Shown here piece by piece: positions 8,791 through 22,261 of a stretch of DNA of 64,000 nucleotides. A model generated the notes under the pieces. It was not told the origin of the DNA. It did no database searches and saw only the letters and a list, made by a program, of their open reading frames with translations. The translations under genes were made by a program, and so were the position numbers. Within the stretch, counting starts at the first letter, position 1. Each line of letters starts with the position of its first letter. This stretch comes from Alnus glutinosa (lineage: Eukaryota; Streptophyta; Magnoliopsida; Fagales; Betulaceae): assembly GCF_958979055.1 (NCBI RefSeq), contig NC_084896.1, positions 27,204,001 to 27,268,000 on the forward strand, in the 5' to 3' direction.

Positions 8791-10652
8791 GTGTTTAAGA
8801 TTATAAAGTATGAGAGTTTTATGGTTTAAGTATTTAGTGTTTTAAGGTTATAACAGAACAAAGCATAGCATATTGTTTTTAACAGAGCAAAGCATATTGT
8901 TTTACAGATTACAGATTTCTAACAAAGCAAAGCATATTGTTTTAAACAACTCAGTTATACAAATCCCAGCAATCCAGCATAATAGATTATAGATTTCTAA
9001 CAAAGCAGAGCATAACAGATTACAGAGCATAATTTTTAAAACAACTCAGTTACTCAAACAAAGGCCATCATAACAGATTACAGATTATAGAATGTGGACT
9101 ATCAAAGAGAATTGCAGATTCTAGGGCTGTTAACTAGCCTCAAACGGCAAGGAAGATTATATAATACAACAAAGCAAAGTATAATAGATAAAAGAAAGAA
9201 CATGGCAGATTATGTTTTGTTAACTAACAACTAAAGTCTAAACATGGCACGACTATAACAAGCCTACAAAAACAAACCCTAACACGGCTACAAAACACAA
9301 AAATAAACAAGCCAAAGATATGTGAAACAAATCCAAACATTAACTAATGTTTTGATAAGTAAATAAAACTAAAAAAATAAAATGTAAAAAAGAAACTCCA
9401 TTGAAACCAGGATTACATACCCAAGAGGCCAAGAGGGCCAAGATATATACTTGTATTGTAGACGTAGATGTAGTCGGATTCAGCCTTCAAGTACTTGAAA
9501 GAGTCCAAACTCAAGACACAAACCCAGGGTGCAAGAAGGAACAACCAAATGAAGACACAAAAAGCAGATATATCAAATGGGTGGATTAGAGAAATAAAAA
9601 ACAACAAAAAATAGTATAAAACACACAAAGGCAGAGAGTCTAGTAGTGGTAGCACATCCATCAGATCAATTAGGGATTCTGACTGCGAGAGGTGAGGCTT
9701 GTTAGCCTTTGGAGTGATCGAAATCGAGAGGATGGGATGGGATGGCAGATGGACCATCGCCTTGTACCCTGTTCTAGTTTGAACTCGAGGATATTGAAGA
9801 ACAAAAATGAAATGGAACGAAATGGAAAACTGGAACGGCAGATTTGCCATTGGATTTTCTTCTTGATCGTTCATCAACGGCGGATAGAGAAACATAATGA
9901 AAGGGTCGTTGAGAAAATTGAATGAGAGCATTCAATTTTCTTCTGATCTGCCATTAATGCTTGCCGATTGAATCGAGTGACGGTAGGGTTTTTTGATACT
10001 CATTTAAGGCGTTTTCTCCATTTTTCACCGTTGGATTGATTTTTGGGTAAAACCAATTCATTTGAACGGCTTAGATCAAGCCTTGGTGATCTAAATTGAG
10101 CAGAAAATTTAATGGGGCTGTCAAGAGGCTTTTCAGTTTCAGAGGCGAACCCTAGGTTAAGAAAAAATGATCCCCTGCGTGCGCAACGGTGCGGTATGGC
10201 TAGAACCCGTGCCATCTCTTCATTGAAAATCATTATGACCGTTGATTACGATTATTATTTTTTGAATCTCAAATATGGTCAGTTAAGAACCCAGCTCATG
10301 TGGACATGCAAAACACAGAATTAGGACCCCCTCAGTCATGCGCACTAGCTGTCATCCATCTTCAAATCCAACGGTTATGATTTACTCCACTTTTAATCGG
10401 ACGGCTACGGGCATTGCATTTTAAATTCTCGAGAAACAGGCTGGCCGACTCGATTTTGGGGGAAAAAAATTTCCCTCTCCATTTTTTGGGGTTCTAGACT
10501 CTTCCTCTCCTTGTTTTTTTTTTTTTTTTTTTAAAAAAAAATTCTCTTCGTTTTTTTTAACTAAGTCTTCCGAAATTAAATTTTTTTTTTTAAAAAAAAA
10601 AAAAAAAAAACTTAAAAAAGACTAGTCTAATTTGTCTAAGACTGTAAATGTT

Positions 10653-10656
<4 letters not shown>

Positions 10657-10687
<31 letters not shown>
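10657..10687. repeat. (TA)n microsatellite
   Basis: About 15 uninterrupted TA units in the AT-rich interior of the hAT element. Confidence 0.9.
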
Positions 10688-10690
<3 letters not shown>

Positions 10691-11454
10691 CTAAATGTCT
10701 AATAAATTATTTGTTATTAAAATTAATAAAAGTAAAAACAAAAGAAGAAACAACTTAAGTGCTTAACAAATGCTAGTCTAATGAATTAATAATATTAAAA
10801 AAATAAAATTCATTTTCATAAGATAAGTTATAATTTATGAGTTATACGTGTATTTTTTTTGTTAACTAATTTTTTTAAATACCGATATACCATATTATCT
10901 ACATTATACATTTATTATTTATACAATTGTACATTTATTTAAATCTATGATGTAGTCTTTTTTTTTTTTGGTATAGACCATATAGACCGTATAGTTATTA
11001 CATTTTACTTATTCCTTTTTAATTAAATACTAAAATCTATAGGATTAGGGTTTTAATGTAGATGTAGTTATTACCTATTGGCTACTACCTAATGTTAGTA
11101 ACTTAGTATAATAGTATTAATGTATTAGTATATAAGTTAATTTAATTTGTAATTATAAACAAACACATTACACATTGTTAATTATAATTTATAATACTAT
11201 TAAGTCTATTATACATTTATATTATTAACTTAAATTGGAATTACATAAATTTATCTAGTAATAATGTGTAACATATCTAATGATAATATGTATATAATTA
11301 TATTGAACGGATCATATGCTTATATAGTTATATAATTATAAACTTATAGTTGTATTCATATGAATCTAATAATGATCAAAAGATATGATCTATATAAGAT
11401 ATATCATATAATTAATAAATTTTTATATCCAAATTGTTGATTTGAATTTTTGAA

Positions 11455-11798
11455 ATTTCGAGCCCTAAACGAGTCGGGCAATCGGGTCGGGTCAAGCGAT
11501 ACTCAAGCCGAAAATTTCAAGCCATAAACGAGTCGGGCGGGCGAGTCGGTCCGATCGAGTCTTAAACGAGCCGAGCTCTCGAGGCCTTATACGAGCCGAG
11601 CGAGCCGGGCAGTTCGGTCTCTAAACGGGTCGAGCTCACGAGCTCCCACTGAGTTATGTCGGGCGAGTCGGGTAGGTATCACTAATTAATCGAGCGGGTT
11701 TCAACAGTAACGAGCGGGCTTCAACAGTGCCGAGCTCGAGCTCGGATCGGGCTAAACCGAGCAGGACCTCGAGCCCAGTCGGCTCGCTTACAGCCCTA
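11455..11798. repeat. hAT right subterminal repeat region
   Basis: Repeated acgagtcgggc, acgagccgag and gagctcgag motifs match those of the left end in inverted arrangement and stop at the right terminal inverted repeat. Confidence 0.7.
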
Positions 11799-11806
11799 GT
11801 CATAGG
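11799..11806 (+). repeat. hAT target-site duplication, right
   Basis: GTCATAGG immediately follows the right terminal repeat and matches 3641-3648 exactly. Confidence 0.93.
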
Positions 11807-12727
11807 TTTTTTTTTTTTTGGGAAAAATTGCAGGTATAATGCCTTTATTTAATATGATTCTTTTGCTAGGTTTCAAGATCAACTGTTCAAATTACACGCA
11901 ATTTGAACAGTCCCACATATAGGGGTTGCGGAGCCCGAGGCAAGCGGGTGTTGCAACCAAACGGGGATTTGTTACAATTCTCAAATTGCAGCCAATCTAG
12001 ATAGTTAATAAAAGCAAACCATGATGGGTAGTGATTGGGGAGAGGCCATTGACCGCCTCTCTCCCCCCTTTATATTAAAAAAATTCACTTTCAATCCACT
12101 CAACCATGATTGGGTCTACCTACCAAAGGAAGTGAGCCCCATACCTTGGGATACTCAGGCACATGTCGGACACATGGACCCCATTAAGGCCTCTTTCATG
12201 AGAAATGCTATCCCATACACTTCTACCCCTCTCCTATCACACCGATCCTACGTGGGATAAGAGAGGGATAAAAGTGGATGGCGTAGCATTTCTCCTCTCT
12301 TATTAGTTGCTTGAATTGGCCAACTACAATCGAGTTAGTGAATTTCTCCTCTCTTCTCGTATGTAGTTATTATATTTGTATTTTCTAGCATATTTTCAGT
12401 AATTAATTCTTGACATGGAGATTATATTTTTAATTTTAAAATTATGTTAATTTAAAATTTTCTATTTTATTATGCAGATTTAGTACCATAATACTTTTGA
12501 TCTTGAACAAGCGCATATAATATTCTAAATGAGTAAAAGTTTAAATAAAAAAAATGAAAGGCCGAGAATTAATGGTAGAAATTTCTTATAAATCGGTTTG
12601 TAGGAAATTTTCTACAACTCACAGATCGATATCTGTCTCTTGACATATGAGAAGCATATGTTTTAATAACATGTACTTCTTACATGTTTTTTTTCTTAAT
12701 ACTATTAAAGGGCATATATCATTTTTA
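11807..12727. repeat. Duplicated intergenic spacer, second part, copy 1
   Basis: Continuation of the block split by the hAT element. It pairs with 43073-44066, and its first part with 30555-30990. It contains one MITE at 12200-12294. No gene is seen. Confidence 0.6.
12200..12294. mobile_element. MITE, GAGAAATGCTA family, copy 1
   Basis: A 95-bp palindrome-like element from GAGAAATGCTATCCCATACAC to GGCGTAGCATTTCTC, flanked by ctctttcat and ctctcttat, a decayed 9-bp duplication. The paralogous copy at 30844-30939 keeps a perfect 9-bp duplication, which points to a Mutator-like MITE. Confidence 0.75.
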
Positions 12728-12732
12728 TTAAT

Positions 12733-13299
12733 TGTTGGTACAGTTTTCGGTACGGTGACGTGTTGCCTTGTGATTCGTCGTCTTTCTTGATATTTGCTCT
12801 CATTGTAATCTGCAAAATAATAAATGGCTCGTCGGGGGTATCGACTATACCCCCACTCCGATGCGCCTAAGTCAGTTCAAACTATTTATTTTCTGGAGAG
12901 TATCAATAATCTCAGAGCTTAGAGAATCTGCGTGTCAAAAATACCTAGCATAGTAGTCTTATTTATAGGCTCACAGTTCACAGTTATAAAACTGCTAGAG
13001 TACTTGGAGCATAATCTGATTAGGAGTTTGAGTCCTAGATCACATAGTCTTTAGTCTTATCTTCCTAGAACTCAAATTAGGTAGTAGAGTCCAAACTGGG
13101 TAGGACATTATCGCTTCGTCTGATATCATACTATTAGGTACCTTATCCCATATTTGATGGCATAAAAGTCTTATCTTGATATATTCAGGATATGCATCTT
13201 TTTGGAGATAACAAATGGTCTTATACTTAGGTCTGATCTGGCCGGGCCGACCTGATGGGCTCGGCCCACATGTCTTTGGAGCTGATAATTTCTCCAACA
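12733..13299. mobile_element. Solo LTR (567 bp) with 5-bp target duplication
   Basis: It begins TGTTGGTACAG and ends TTTCTCCAACA, the TG...CA ends with a short inverted repeat (TGTTGG/CCAACA) of retrovirus-like LTRs. It is flanked by TTAAT on both sides (12728-12732 and 13300-13304). The paralogous site at 44067-44071 has a single TTAAT and no insert. No internal retroelement coding region is present, so it is a solo LTR left by LTR-LTR recombination. Copia or Gypsy origin is not decided. Confidence 0.88.
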
Positions 13300-13304
13300 T
13301 TAAT

Positions 13305-13726
13305 GTTGTTTTAATATTATTTTAAAAAAAAATGTATTTCTCACATATTTAAAGGACATATATCATTTTTATATGTGAGTTGTAAAATATTTCTTATAAA
13401 CTAATTTGTAAAAAAAAATTGTTCGAGAAGTAATCAAGTCTTTTTATTATTATTATTATTATTATTTGTTATTCATGTTTCTTACTCGGCGAATACATTT
13501 CAACATTCTAAAACACGCGACTTCATATTACTCTTCAATCATTAATTATGAATAAATAAATAAAGGTAAAAGAAAAAGTCCACGCATCAGTCCTACATCT
13601 TTCACCGAACACGCGTATTTTCGTTTTTATTTTTTTCCCTTTCTGAATAATTAAAAGGATAAAAAACAAGAACAAAAAAAATAAAAAATAAAAAATAAAA
13701 AGACTTGATTAATTCTCGGTCTTTCA
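13305..13726. repeat. Duplicated intergenic spacer, third part, copy 1
   Basis: It pairs with 44072-44500, including a TTA microsatellite near 13445. No gene is seen. Confidence 0.55.
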
Positions 13727-13735
13727 TTTGTTTTA

Positions 13736-15999
13736 GGGTTAAATAGTCTGTACATCCCTGTGCTTTACGACCTTTATTTTTTTCCCCCTTAGTTTCACTT
13801 TTTATCAAATTTGGTACCGGTGGTATATGAAAAGACGGAAATGGTACCTCCGTCTGATTTCCCGTCCAAAACTAACGTTCAGCCACGTCATCCTACAGGT
13901 ATCGGCGTGCAAACGCGACATTTGTATCCGTGATACACTTCAGCGCTGACGTGGTTATCATTTTTCTTTATTATTATTTTAATGATTTCTTATATATATT
14001 TAAAAATCTGGGGGTGACCGAACCACCCCCAAGGGCCATGGGGGTGGTTCTGCCACCCCTAAGGGCCAAAATGGGGGTGGCCGAACTACCCCCATGGGCC
14101 ACGGAGGTGGTTCGGCCACCCCCAGACCGGCCGGTCTGGAGGTGGCCAACCCACCCCCAGGCCAAATGGGGGTGGCCGGCCGCCCCATGTGGCTTAAAGG
14201 GGTGGCTCGGGCACCCCAACAATTATTTATTTATTTATTTATTTTAAAAAAAAAAAATCTTTAAAATAATATATATTGATTTTATTTTATTTTATTTTAT
14301 TTTTTAACATATCCACACAAGAAGAGGAGGGGGATTCAAACTAGTAACTTCCATTTCATGTGGCGTGGTCTCCAGGTGATTGAGCTATTCCTTGAGAACA
14401 AAAATATATTAATTGTATACAAAGTACCATGTGTGATATATTTATAAATCCAATGTACCATTTCTGGTAATTAATTAAACTACATGGGGCACATCATGAA
14501 ATATATAAAATCACAGGGGTATACATTGGGAAAAAAAATTGTGTTTAAGTAACAAACATTTGGTCATTTTTTGGGTTATATCAATTGGCCACGCAAATTA
14601 TTTTGTGTTTCCAATTGTTACACAGAACTGATAGCATTTTTTTATTTATGAAGGGTTCAATTCTTGACAACATATTATTTTCATACACGACAGGTATATA
14701 GGTTACTTTCGGTTCAAAACATGCATACCAAATATACCAAATATTGTTTGTGTACAAAGTACCATTTGCGGTATAATTACAAAAACAAAGTATTATTTTC
14801 GGTACTTATTAAAACCACATGGGGGCACATTGTGAAATTTATAAAACTATAGGGGTATCTATTAGAAAAAAAAAATGTGGTTCTTAATTTTAAGGCTTTT
14901 TTTTTAAAAAATAAAAAATAAAAAATTATGGGAAAATATATAGGGGTGGCTCAGACACCTCCATTTGGCTTGGAGGTGGGTCAGCCACCCCCATTAGGCC
15001 TGGGGGTGGCAGATCGGCTGGTCTGGGGGTGGCCAAACCACCCCCGTGGCCAGTCACCTCCATAATTTTAATTTTTTTTTCCTTAAAATTAAGAACCATT
15101 ATTTTTTTTTTTTACAATAGATACCCCTGTAGTTTTATAAATTTCACGATGTGCCTCATGTGGTTTTAATAAGTACCGAAAATAATACTTTGTTTTTGTA
15201 AATATCACAAATGGTACTTTGTACACAAACAATATTTGGTATATTTGGTATGCATGTTTGAATCAAAAGTAACCTATATGCCTGTCGTGTATGAAAATAA
15301 TATGTTGCCAAGAATTGAACCCTTCATAAAAAAAAAATAATAAATAAATAAATAAATGCTATCAGTTCTGTGTAACAATTAGAAACACAAAATAATTTGC
15401 GTGGCCAATTGATATAATCCAAAAAATGACCAAATGTTTGTTACTTAAACACAATTTTTTTTTTCCCCAATGTATACTCATGCGGTTTTATATATTTCAT
15501 GATGTGCCCCCTGTAGTTTAAATAATTACCAGAAATGGTACATTGGATTTATAAATATTTCACACATGGTACTTTGTATACAATTAATATATTTTTGTTC
15601 TTAAGAAATAGCTCAATCGCCTAGAGACCACGCCACATAAAATGGAAGTTACTAGTTTGAATCCCCCTCATCTTCTTATGCGGATATGTTAAAAAATAAA
15701 ATAAAATAAAATCAATATATATTATTTTAAAGATTTTTTTTTGAAAAAAAAAAAAATTGGGGTGCTCGAGCCACCCCTTTAGGCCACGTGGGGCGGCTGG
15801 CCACCCCCATTTGGCCTGGGGGTGGGTCGGCCACCTCCAAACCGGCCGGTCTGGGGGTAGCCGAACCACCCCCGTGGCCCATGGGGGTGGTTCGGCCACC
15901 CCCAAGGGCCAAAGTGAGAAAAACCTTTGCCCTTGGGGGTGGCCAGCTACCCCCATGTGGCCCAAAGGGGTGGCTGAGCCACCCCCAGTTTTTTTTTTG

Positions 16000-16040
<41 letters not shown>

Positions 16041-16299
16041 AAAAAGAAATCATTAAAATAATAATAGAGAAAAATAATAGTCACGTTAGCGCTGAAGTGT
16101 ATCACGGGGACGGGTGTCGCGCATGCACGTCGACACATGTAGGATGACGTGGCTGGACGTTATTTTTGGACAGAAAATCAGACAGAGATACTATTTTCGT
16201 CTTTTCATATATCACAGATACCAAATTTAATAAAAAGTGAAACTGAGAGAATTAAAAAATGAAGGTAGTAAAACGCATAGACAAATAAGAATTTAATCC
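13736..16299. mobile_element. Foldback Mutator-like element, 2.56 kb, arms of about 1.2 kb
   Basis: The left half (13736 to about 14905) and right half (about 15070 to 16299) are inverted copies of each other around a loop of about 160 bp. The ends read GGGTTAAAT... and ...ATTTAATCC. A 9-bp duplication TTTGTTTTA flanks it (13727-13735, 16300-16308), the size typical of Mutator-like elements. Both arms and the loop carry GC-rich modules built from GGGGTGGCCGAACCACCCC-like palindromes. It has no transposase, so it is non-autonomous. The proline/glycine/tryptophan-rich short open frames in it come from these repeats and are not genes. Confidence 0.88.
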
Positions 16300-16321
16300 T
16301 TTGTTTTAACTACATCACCAA

Positions 16322-16646
16322 AGTTGGTGCAGTATTTGATGGCGTGAAGCTTTCAGTAAACCTAAAGGCTTTGACAAGTCAAACCTAAAGTGCAAACAAA
16401 GGTTTGTTTATACTCGTGCAGGCAAAAAATAGGGACAAGGATCCTTCCATTCTGAAATGGAGACGATTCGTTCTATTTATTTAGTGTAACAGTGGGTATA
16501 ATTATCTAATTCAAAAAACAGCTGGCACGCAGTACCACTTCATAGCATATTTCATAGATACTGTGTCACTGGGTGTGTACGAACACACTCGATCTCTCAC
16601 TCTCTTTTTAGCAGTTCAACTATTCATTAGCAACAAAAATTCAGCC
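16322..16646 (+). promoter_or_regulatory. Promoter and leader of pseudogene B
   Basis: Near-identical to the sequence before gene E (about 44625-44897). It contains the motif ttggtgcagtatttgatggc shared by most copies of the array, an inverted TTGAC..GTCAA pair at about 16370 (two W-box cores), and a CT-rich leader ending aaaaattcagccATGG. Confidence 0.55.
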
Positions 16647-17535
16647 ATGGCTGAGCAAGTCCAAGAAACATCGCCGCAAGTGGTGAACAAGAACACGAGA
16701 TTGGGAGAGACTGACGTCCAAGATTGCAGTCTATGGCATCGCCCTGTTTTACGCATGTGTCCAATGCAATTTTTTTCTTCATAATAGATGTGATAAACTA
16801 CCCTTAAAGATTAAGCGAGGGTATTTCATGAACATTCACTCACCCTCCTCTCTCAGGCACCATACAAGGATGGATTGTTATGGTGTGATGCTTGTAATCA
16901 TGGTCGCCATGGCTTCATCTATACATGTGATGAATGTGAATGGTACAATGCTGTTTAATTCAGACATTCAATGCTGTTTAATTCCGGAAACCCTTAAATA
17001 TAAAGGTCACCAACACCCTTTCTTTCTTGCTATAAGATCTTTTGAAACTTGCAATACTTGCGGTGAAAATAGTGATAGTAATGTGATCTTTGTGTGCACA
17101 GATTGCAAGTTCACATTGCATATTAGATGTGCAACTCTTCCACTTGTAGGTAAATATATATCTACATGATACACATCTCCTAAAACTTTCTTATAGACGT
17201 GAAGACGATTTCGAAGAGTATTATTGTCTGATTTGTGAAGAAGAAATAGCTCATCCAGATTATTAGTTTTATTATTATGTAAAATGTAAGTTTAGTGCTC
17301 ATACTCAATGTATTATTGGGGAGAATCCATGCATTAAGTTTGGAAAAACTTACGTAGATGAAGCTCACCGACATCCTCTCGGATTTGTTCAAAAGTCTTG
17401 ACATTCCCCTCCATGCGATGCCTGTGGTGGGTTCTTTAATAATGTGGCTCTAGAGCGCACTCGATGCAAATTCAATATCCATCCGAGATTTTATTGGTGG
17501 GAATATTGTTTAGAAAAATATTTTTCAGATCTGTG
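16647..17535 (+). pseudogene. DC1-domain pseudogene B
   Basis: It starts with the family N-terminus MAEQVQETSPQVVNKN, but after the codons for WHR it jumps, out of frame, to the sixth C1-like repeat of the family. Compared with gene E about 1.1 kb is deleted near 16742. Downstream the repeats continue in shifted frames (LFLAIRSFETCNTCGE is replaced by PFFLAIRSFETCNTCGENS, then FVCTDCKFTLHIRCATLP) with an in-frame TAG in place of a tryptophan codon at about 17264 and further lesions to the family's final TGA near 17535. It cannot give a full protein. The 5' leader is still intact, so a short transcript could be made. Confidence 0.9.
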
Positions 17536-18508
17536 ATGATGTGGCTCTAAGAAAATTATTTTTCTTAGCTTAATTAGTCAATTAAGTACATTTTCACTTG
17601 TTTGATAGATCGAGAGACCTCGAGAATCTCATTCTATATAGTCTTGGGTATATTTGTATTTGTTTGTATGTCTACCTTCCAACGTTAATAGAAAAAAAAC
17701 TTGCTTCACATCTTTCCAGCATTCCCGTTAGTTGTTTTGGCTTGTGCTTTATTCTCAATCTTAAATTTACAACTCGACCATCATCGACGTACTTCTATAA
17801 GGTCCTTTCAAATAACATCGATCATGATTCATGATCATCATCTGGTGATCAGTAAATATGTGGTTTGAAATTCCTAGCTTGATGAACATAAAACTCAGGA
17901 TCATCCTAACTTGTGTTACAAAATTGTCCTTAGCTAGTGGAAGCTAAGGAATCAATTCAGTTAGTCTTGAACCCTCCGCTCCCTACCCTAAAAGAAAAGA
18001 TGAGGGCTCACTATATATATTATATTAATGGGAATTTTCACTACTATAGTAGAGAATAAACAATTAGAGCAACTCTCCTTTTCTTAAGTATATATAACAT
18101 TTCTCATGGACTAAACCAACTCCATACATAACATGTCAAATCGAGAAGGCAAAACTTAAATCAAGGGCTCATAGAGTCTATTTTCTAAGTATAATGAATA
18201 AGGAAAAGGAATGAGACATTTATCTAAAATTTGAATATTTCAACTTTCCCTCTATTTCTTTTATTATTTTTTGTCCCACATTGAAAAGTTATGAGTATTT
18301 TGTGTGCTTTATAAGTATTTATAATGTTCTTATACTAAATAAATTTTTTGAGTATACATGTGCTAGTTGCGTCACCTAGTGCATGTCACTTTGACACTTT
18401 AGATGCACTTAGCACGTTCGCATCATTGCACACGAAATTATTAATTACGTGAGTAATATTTTTAAATACTTAACTGTTTTTCTAAACTATTATAAACTAT
18501 ATTTTCTT
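17536..18508. other. 3' flank of pseudogene B and AT-rich spacer
   Basis: Positions 17536-17870 match the 3' flanks of A and E; the rest is AT-rich DNA without recognisable genes. Confidence 0.5.
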
Positions 18509-18510
18509 AA

Positions 18511-18933
18511 CAGTTAAATACCCTTTTGCCCCCTTGTAGTTTCAAATTTTTATTTTTTGTTCCTTGTGCTTTCATTTTTATCACTAGTGATACCTGTGCT
18601 ATGAGAAAATACGGATATGATACCTTCGTCCATTTTTTATCCAAAATTGATGAATTTCTACGTCAGCGACACGTGGTACCATTAAAATTGTGACATCTGA
18701 GTATTATATTTTTGTATTTATTTATTTTGAGGCTTAAATTGTGTAGCCACATATCTTACTTTTAATGGTATCATGTGTCGTTGACGTGAAAATCTATCAG
18801 TTTTGGATGAAAAATGAATAGAGATACCATCTTCGTCTTTTTTCATAGCACAAGTACCACTTGTGATAAAAATGAAAACACAATGTACAAAAAATTAAAA
18901 TTTAAAACCACAGGACCTTAACGTATTTAACCC
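18511..18933. mobile_element. Small foldback (Mutator-like) element
   Basis: Inverted arms of roughly 190 bp, with AGTTAAATACCC at the left and its counterpart GTATTTAACCC at the right. The arms contain tgatacctgtgct and cgtcagcgacacgtggtacc and their complements. They resemble a shortened, diverged version of the arms of the element at 13736-16299. A clear target duplication is not visible. Confidence 0.65.
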
Positions 18934-19310
18934 TCTATTTTATAGTGGTTTGATAATGGTGAGAGCACTTGTACTCTGTTTCCTATTTCCATATGTCAAA
19001 AACACAAGGTGAAAAGCCTACAGCTAAAATTACAAGAGTTGGTCAGCGAACATCAATCATCTCTATTTTTGTTGAAACAAAAATTTATCTACAGAAAACA
19101 TTAGACTTCCCTGAATCAATGGATTCCCAGGATGGCCAAATTCAGCAGAAATATAGGAAATGGTTCAAAACCAAGTCCTTATCTTTTTGTTTGACAAGCT
19201 TGGAATTTTTACCAAAGAGTAGCCAACATCAGAATCCCAACATGGCAACATGTGCATAATAAATACTATATTCACAAAGAAAGGTGGAAAAATAATAAAA
19301 TTAATCTCAC
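18934..19310. other. Spacer before kinase relic 2
   Basis: No gene recognised. An open frame at 18969-19259 on the + strand has no known domain and no counterpart in the other three blocks. Confidence 0.4.
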
Positions 19311-19361
19311 CTTGATGATCTCAACTAGTTGGTCAACTCCACTTTCACCAGGAAACAAAGG
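19311..19361 (-). pseudogene. GSK3/SHAGGY-like kinase exon relic, copy 2, second exon
   Basis: On the minus strand a ctctttcag acceptor, a 51-nt exon encoding PLFPGESGVDQLVEIIK, and a gtgaga donor. This is the unmutated family peptide as I know it, so the copy is the closest to the parent gene. Confidence 0.82.
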
Positions 19362-19444
19362 CTGAAAGAGAGAAGTTGGATTAAAAACATGAGTGACAGT
19401 AAAAACCGGTCAAAGTATCCATATAAATTCGAGTATCAACCCAG

Positions 19445-19476
19445 CTGTCCAAGAAGTAATTCAGCTATCACGCAAC
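19445..19476 (-). pseudogene. GSK3/SHAGGY-like kinase exon relic, copy 2, first exon
   Basis: On the minus strand, after acttctacag, 32 nt encode (G)CVIAELLLGQ, which in GSK3 kinases directly precedes PLFPGESG. The reading phase fits a join to the exon at 19311-19361, but the donor reads CAG|ctgggt rather than CAG|gt, so splicing is doubtful. This exon is missing from the other three blocks. Confidence 0.8.
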
Positions 19477-19842
19477 CTGTAGAAGTAAGCATAATGCACA
19501 CCCATTGCATCAAACAAGTGCTATGCCTGCCATGAGTTTCAGATAGTGAAGAGTTACAGCTCAAAATTGGACACAAACCTCTCAAAACACGGGGGAAAAA
19601 AAAATTGCATGTCTTAAAGGACGAGAATGGTAGAGAAAACAAAACCCAGAACCATAATGACAGAAATCAAATTCGAGATTCTAACACCCATTTCATCAAA
19701 CAAGTGCTATGCTTGCCATGAGTTTCAAATAATAAGAATTGCAGACTTGCAGCTCAAAATTGGACAGAAACCTCTCAAAACACCGAAAATTTCGATCGAG
19801 GAAACAAAACCCAGAACCATACCTTGATTGATTTTGAAGAAA

Positions 19843-19943
19843 AAAAAATTGGACCATTTCTCGATTTATGCGTGTCGTCCTTGCGCACGGGCCATGCTAA
19901 TCTTCTCTGTATCGTTTCAATTTTATCGGATGTCCCGAAGAAC
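19843..19943 (-). ncRNA. U6: U6 snRNA-like gene, copy 2 (diverged, probably pseudogene)
   Basis: Recognisable over its full length with ACAGAGA and AGATTAGCATGG intact, but with changes: GTTCTTCGGGAC at the 5' stem (a G-U pair replaces G-C), TTGAAACG for TTGGAACG, GGCCCGTGCGC for GGCCCCTGCGC, and GGACGAC for GGATGAC. The 3' end reads GGTCCAATTTTTT, one base short. The changes near the internal stem-loop probably impair function. Confidence 0.8.
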
Positions 19944-19964
19944 GAATTTTCCCGCTCTGCTTTG

Positions 19965-20007
19965 TTATATAAACTCATCTTACTCTTGTAACTCAACGAT
20001 GTGATAC
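19965..20007 (-). promoter_or_regulatory. U6 copy 2 promoter: USE plus TATA
   Basis: USE GTATCACATCG (19997-20007, two bases off the consensus) and TATA box GTTTATATAAC (about 19964-19974), spacing close to that of copy 1. Confidence 0.7.

Positions 20008-22261
<2,254 letters not shown>

Larger units (their letters stand above)
8409..11460. other. hAT interior upstream of transposase (leader/promoter side)
   Basis: Non-coding as far as I can see. It holds a telomere-like minisatellite (8453-8790), repeats shared with the other side of the transposase (about 8880-9075), an open frame at 9413-9931 on the minus strand with no recognisable domain, poly-A/T runs near 10510-10610, an AT microsatellite near 10657-10687 and very AT-rich DNA to 11450. 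The transposase promoter and leader probably lie here. Confidence 0.5.
3649..11798 (-). mobile_element. hAT-superfamily DNA transposon, 8150 bp, potentially autonomous
   Basis: The element starts TAGGGCTGTAAACGAGCC and ends GGCTCGCTTACAGCCCTA, imperfect terminal inverted repeats typical of plant hAT elements. It is flanked by a perfect 8-bp target duplication, GTCATAGG, the hAT hallmark. Both ends carry subterminal regions dense in cgagccgag/cgggc motifs, which are usual transposase-binding sites. One long transposase gene lies in the middle on the minus strand. Two paralogous blocks in the window lack the insert. The remaining interior is AT-rich with several internal repeat families. At 8 kb it is long for a hAT element, which suggests gain of non-coding DNA. 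I infer a fairly young element inserted after the block duplications. Confidence 0.93.

Noticed and set aside
9413-9931. 172-codon open frame on the minus strand inside the hAT element
   Set aside because: Rich in L, F and I as expected from AT-rich DNA; no domain and no second-exon link to the transposase that I can see.
13930-14247. Open frames rich in P, G and W in the foldback element (also at 15621-16147)
   Set aside because: They arise from ggggtggcc/ggccacccc repeats, appear in several frames on both strands and have no start context.
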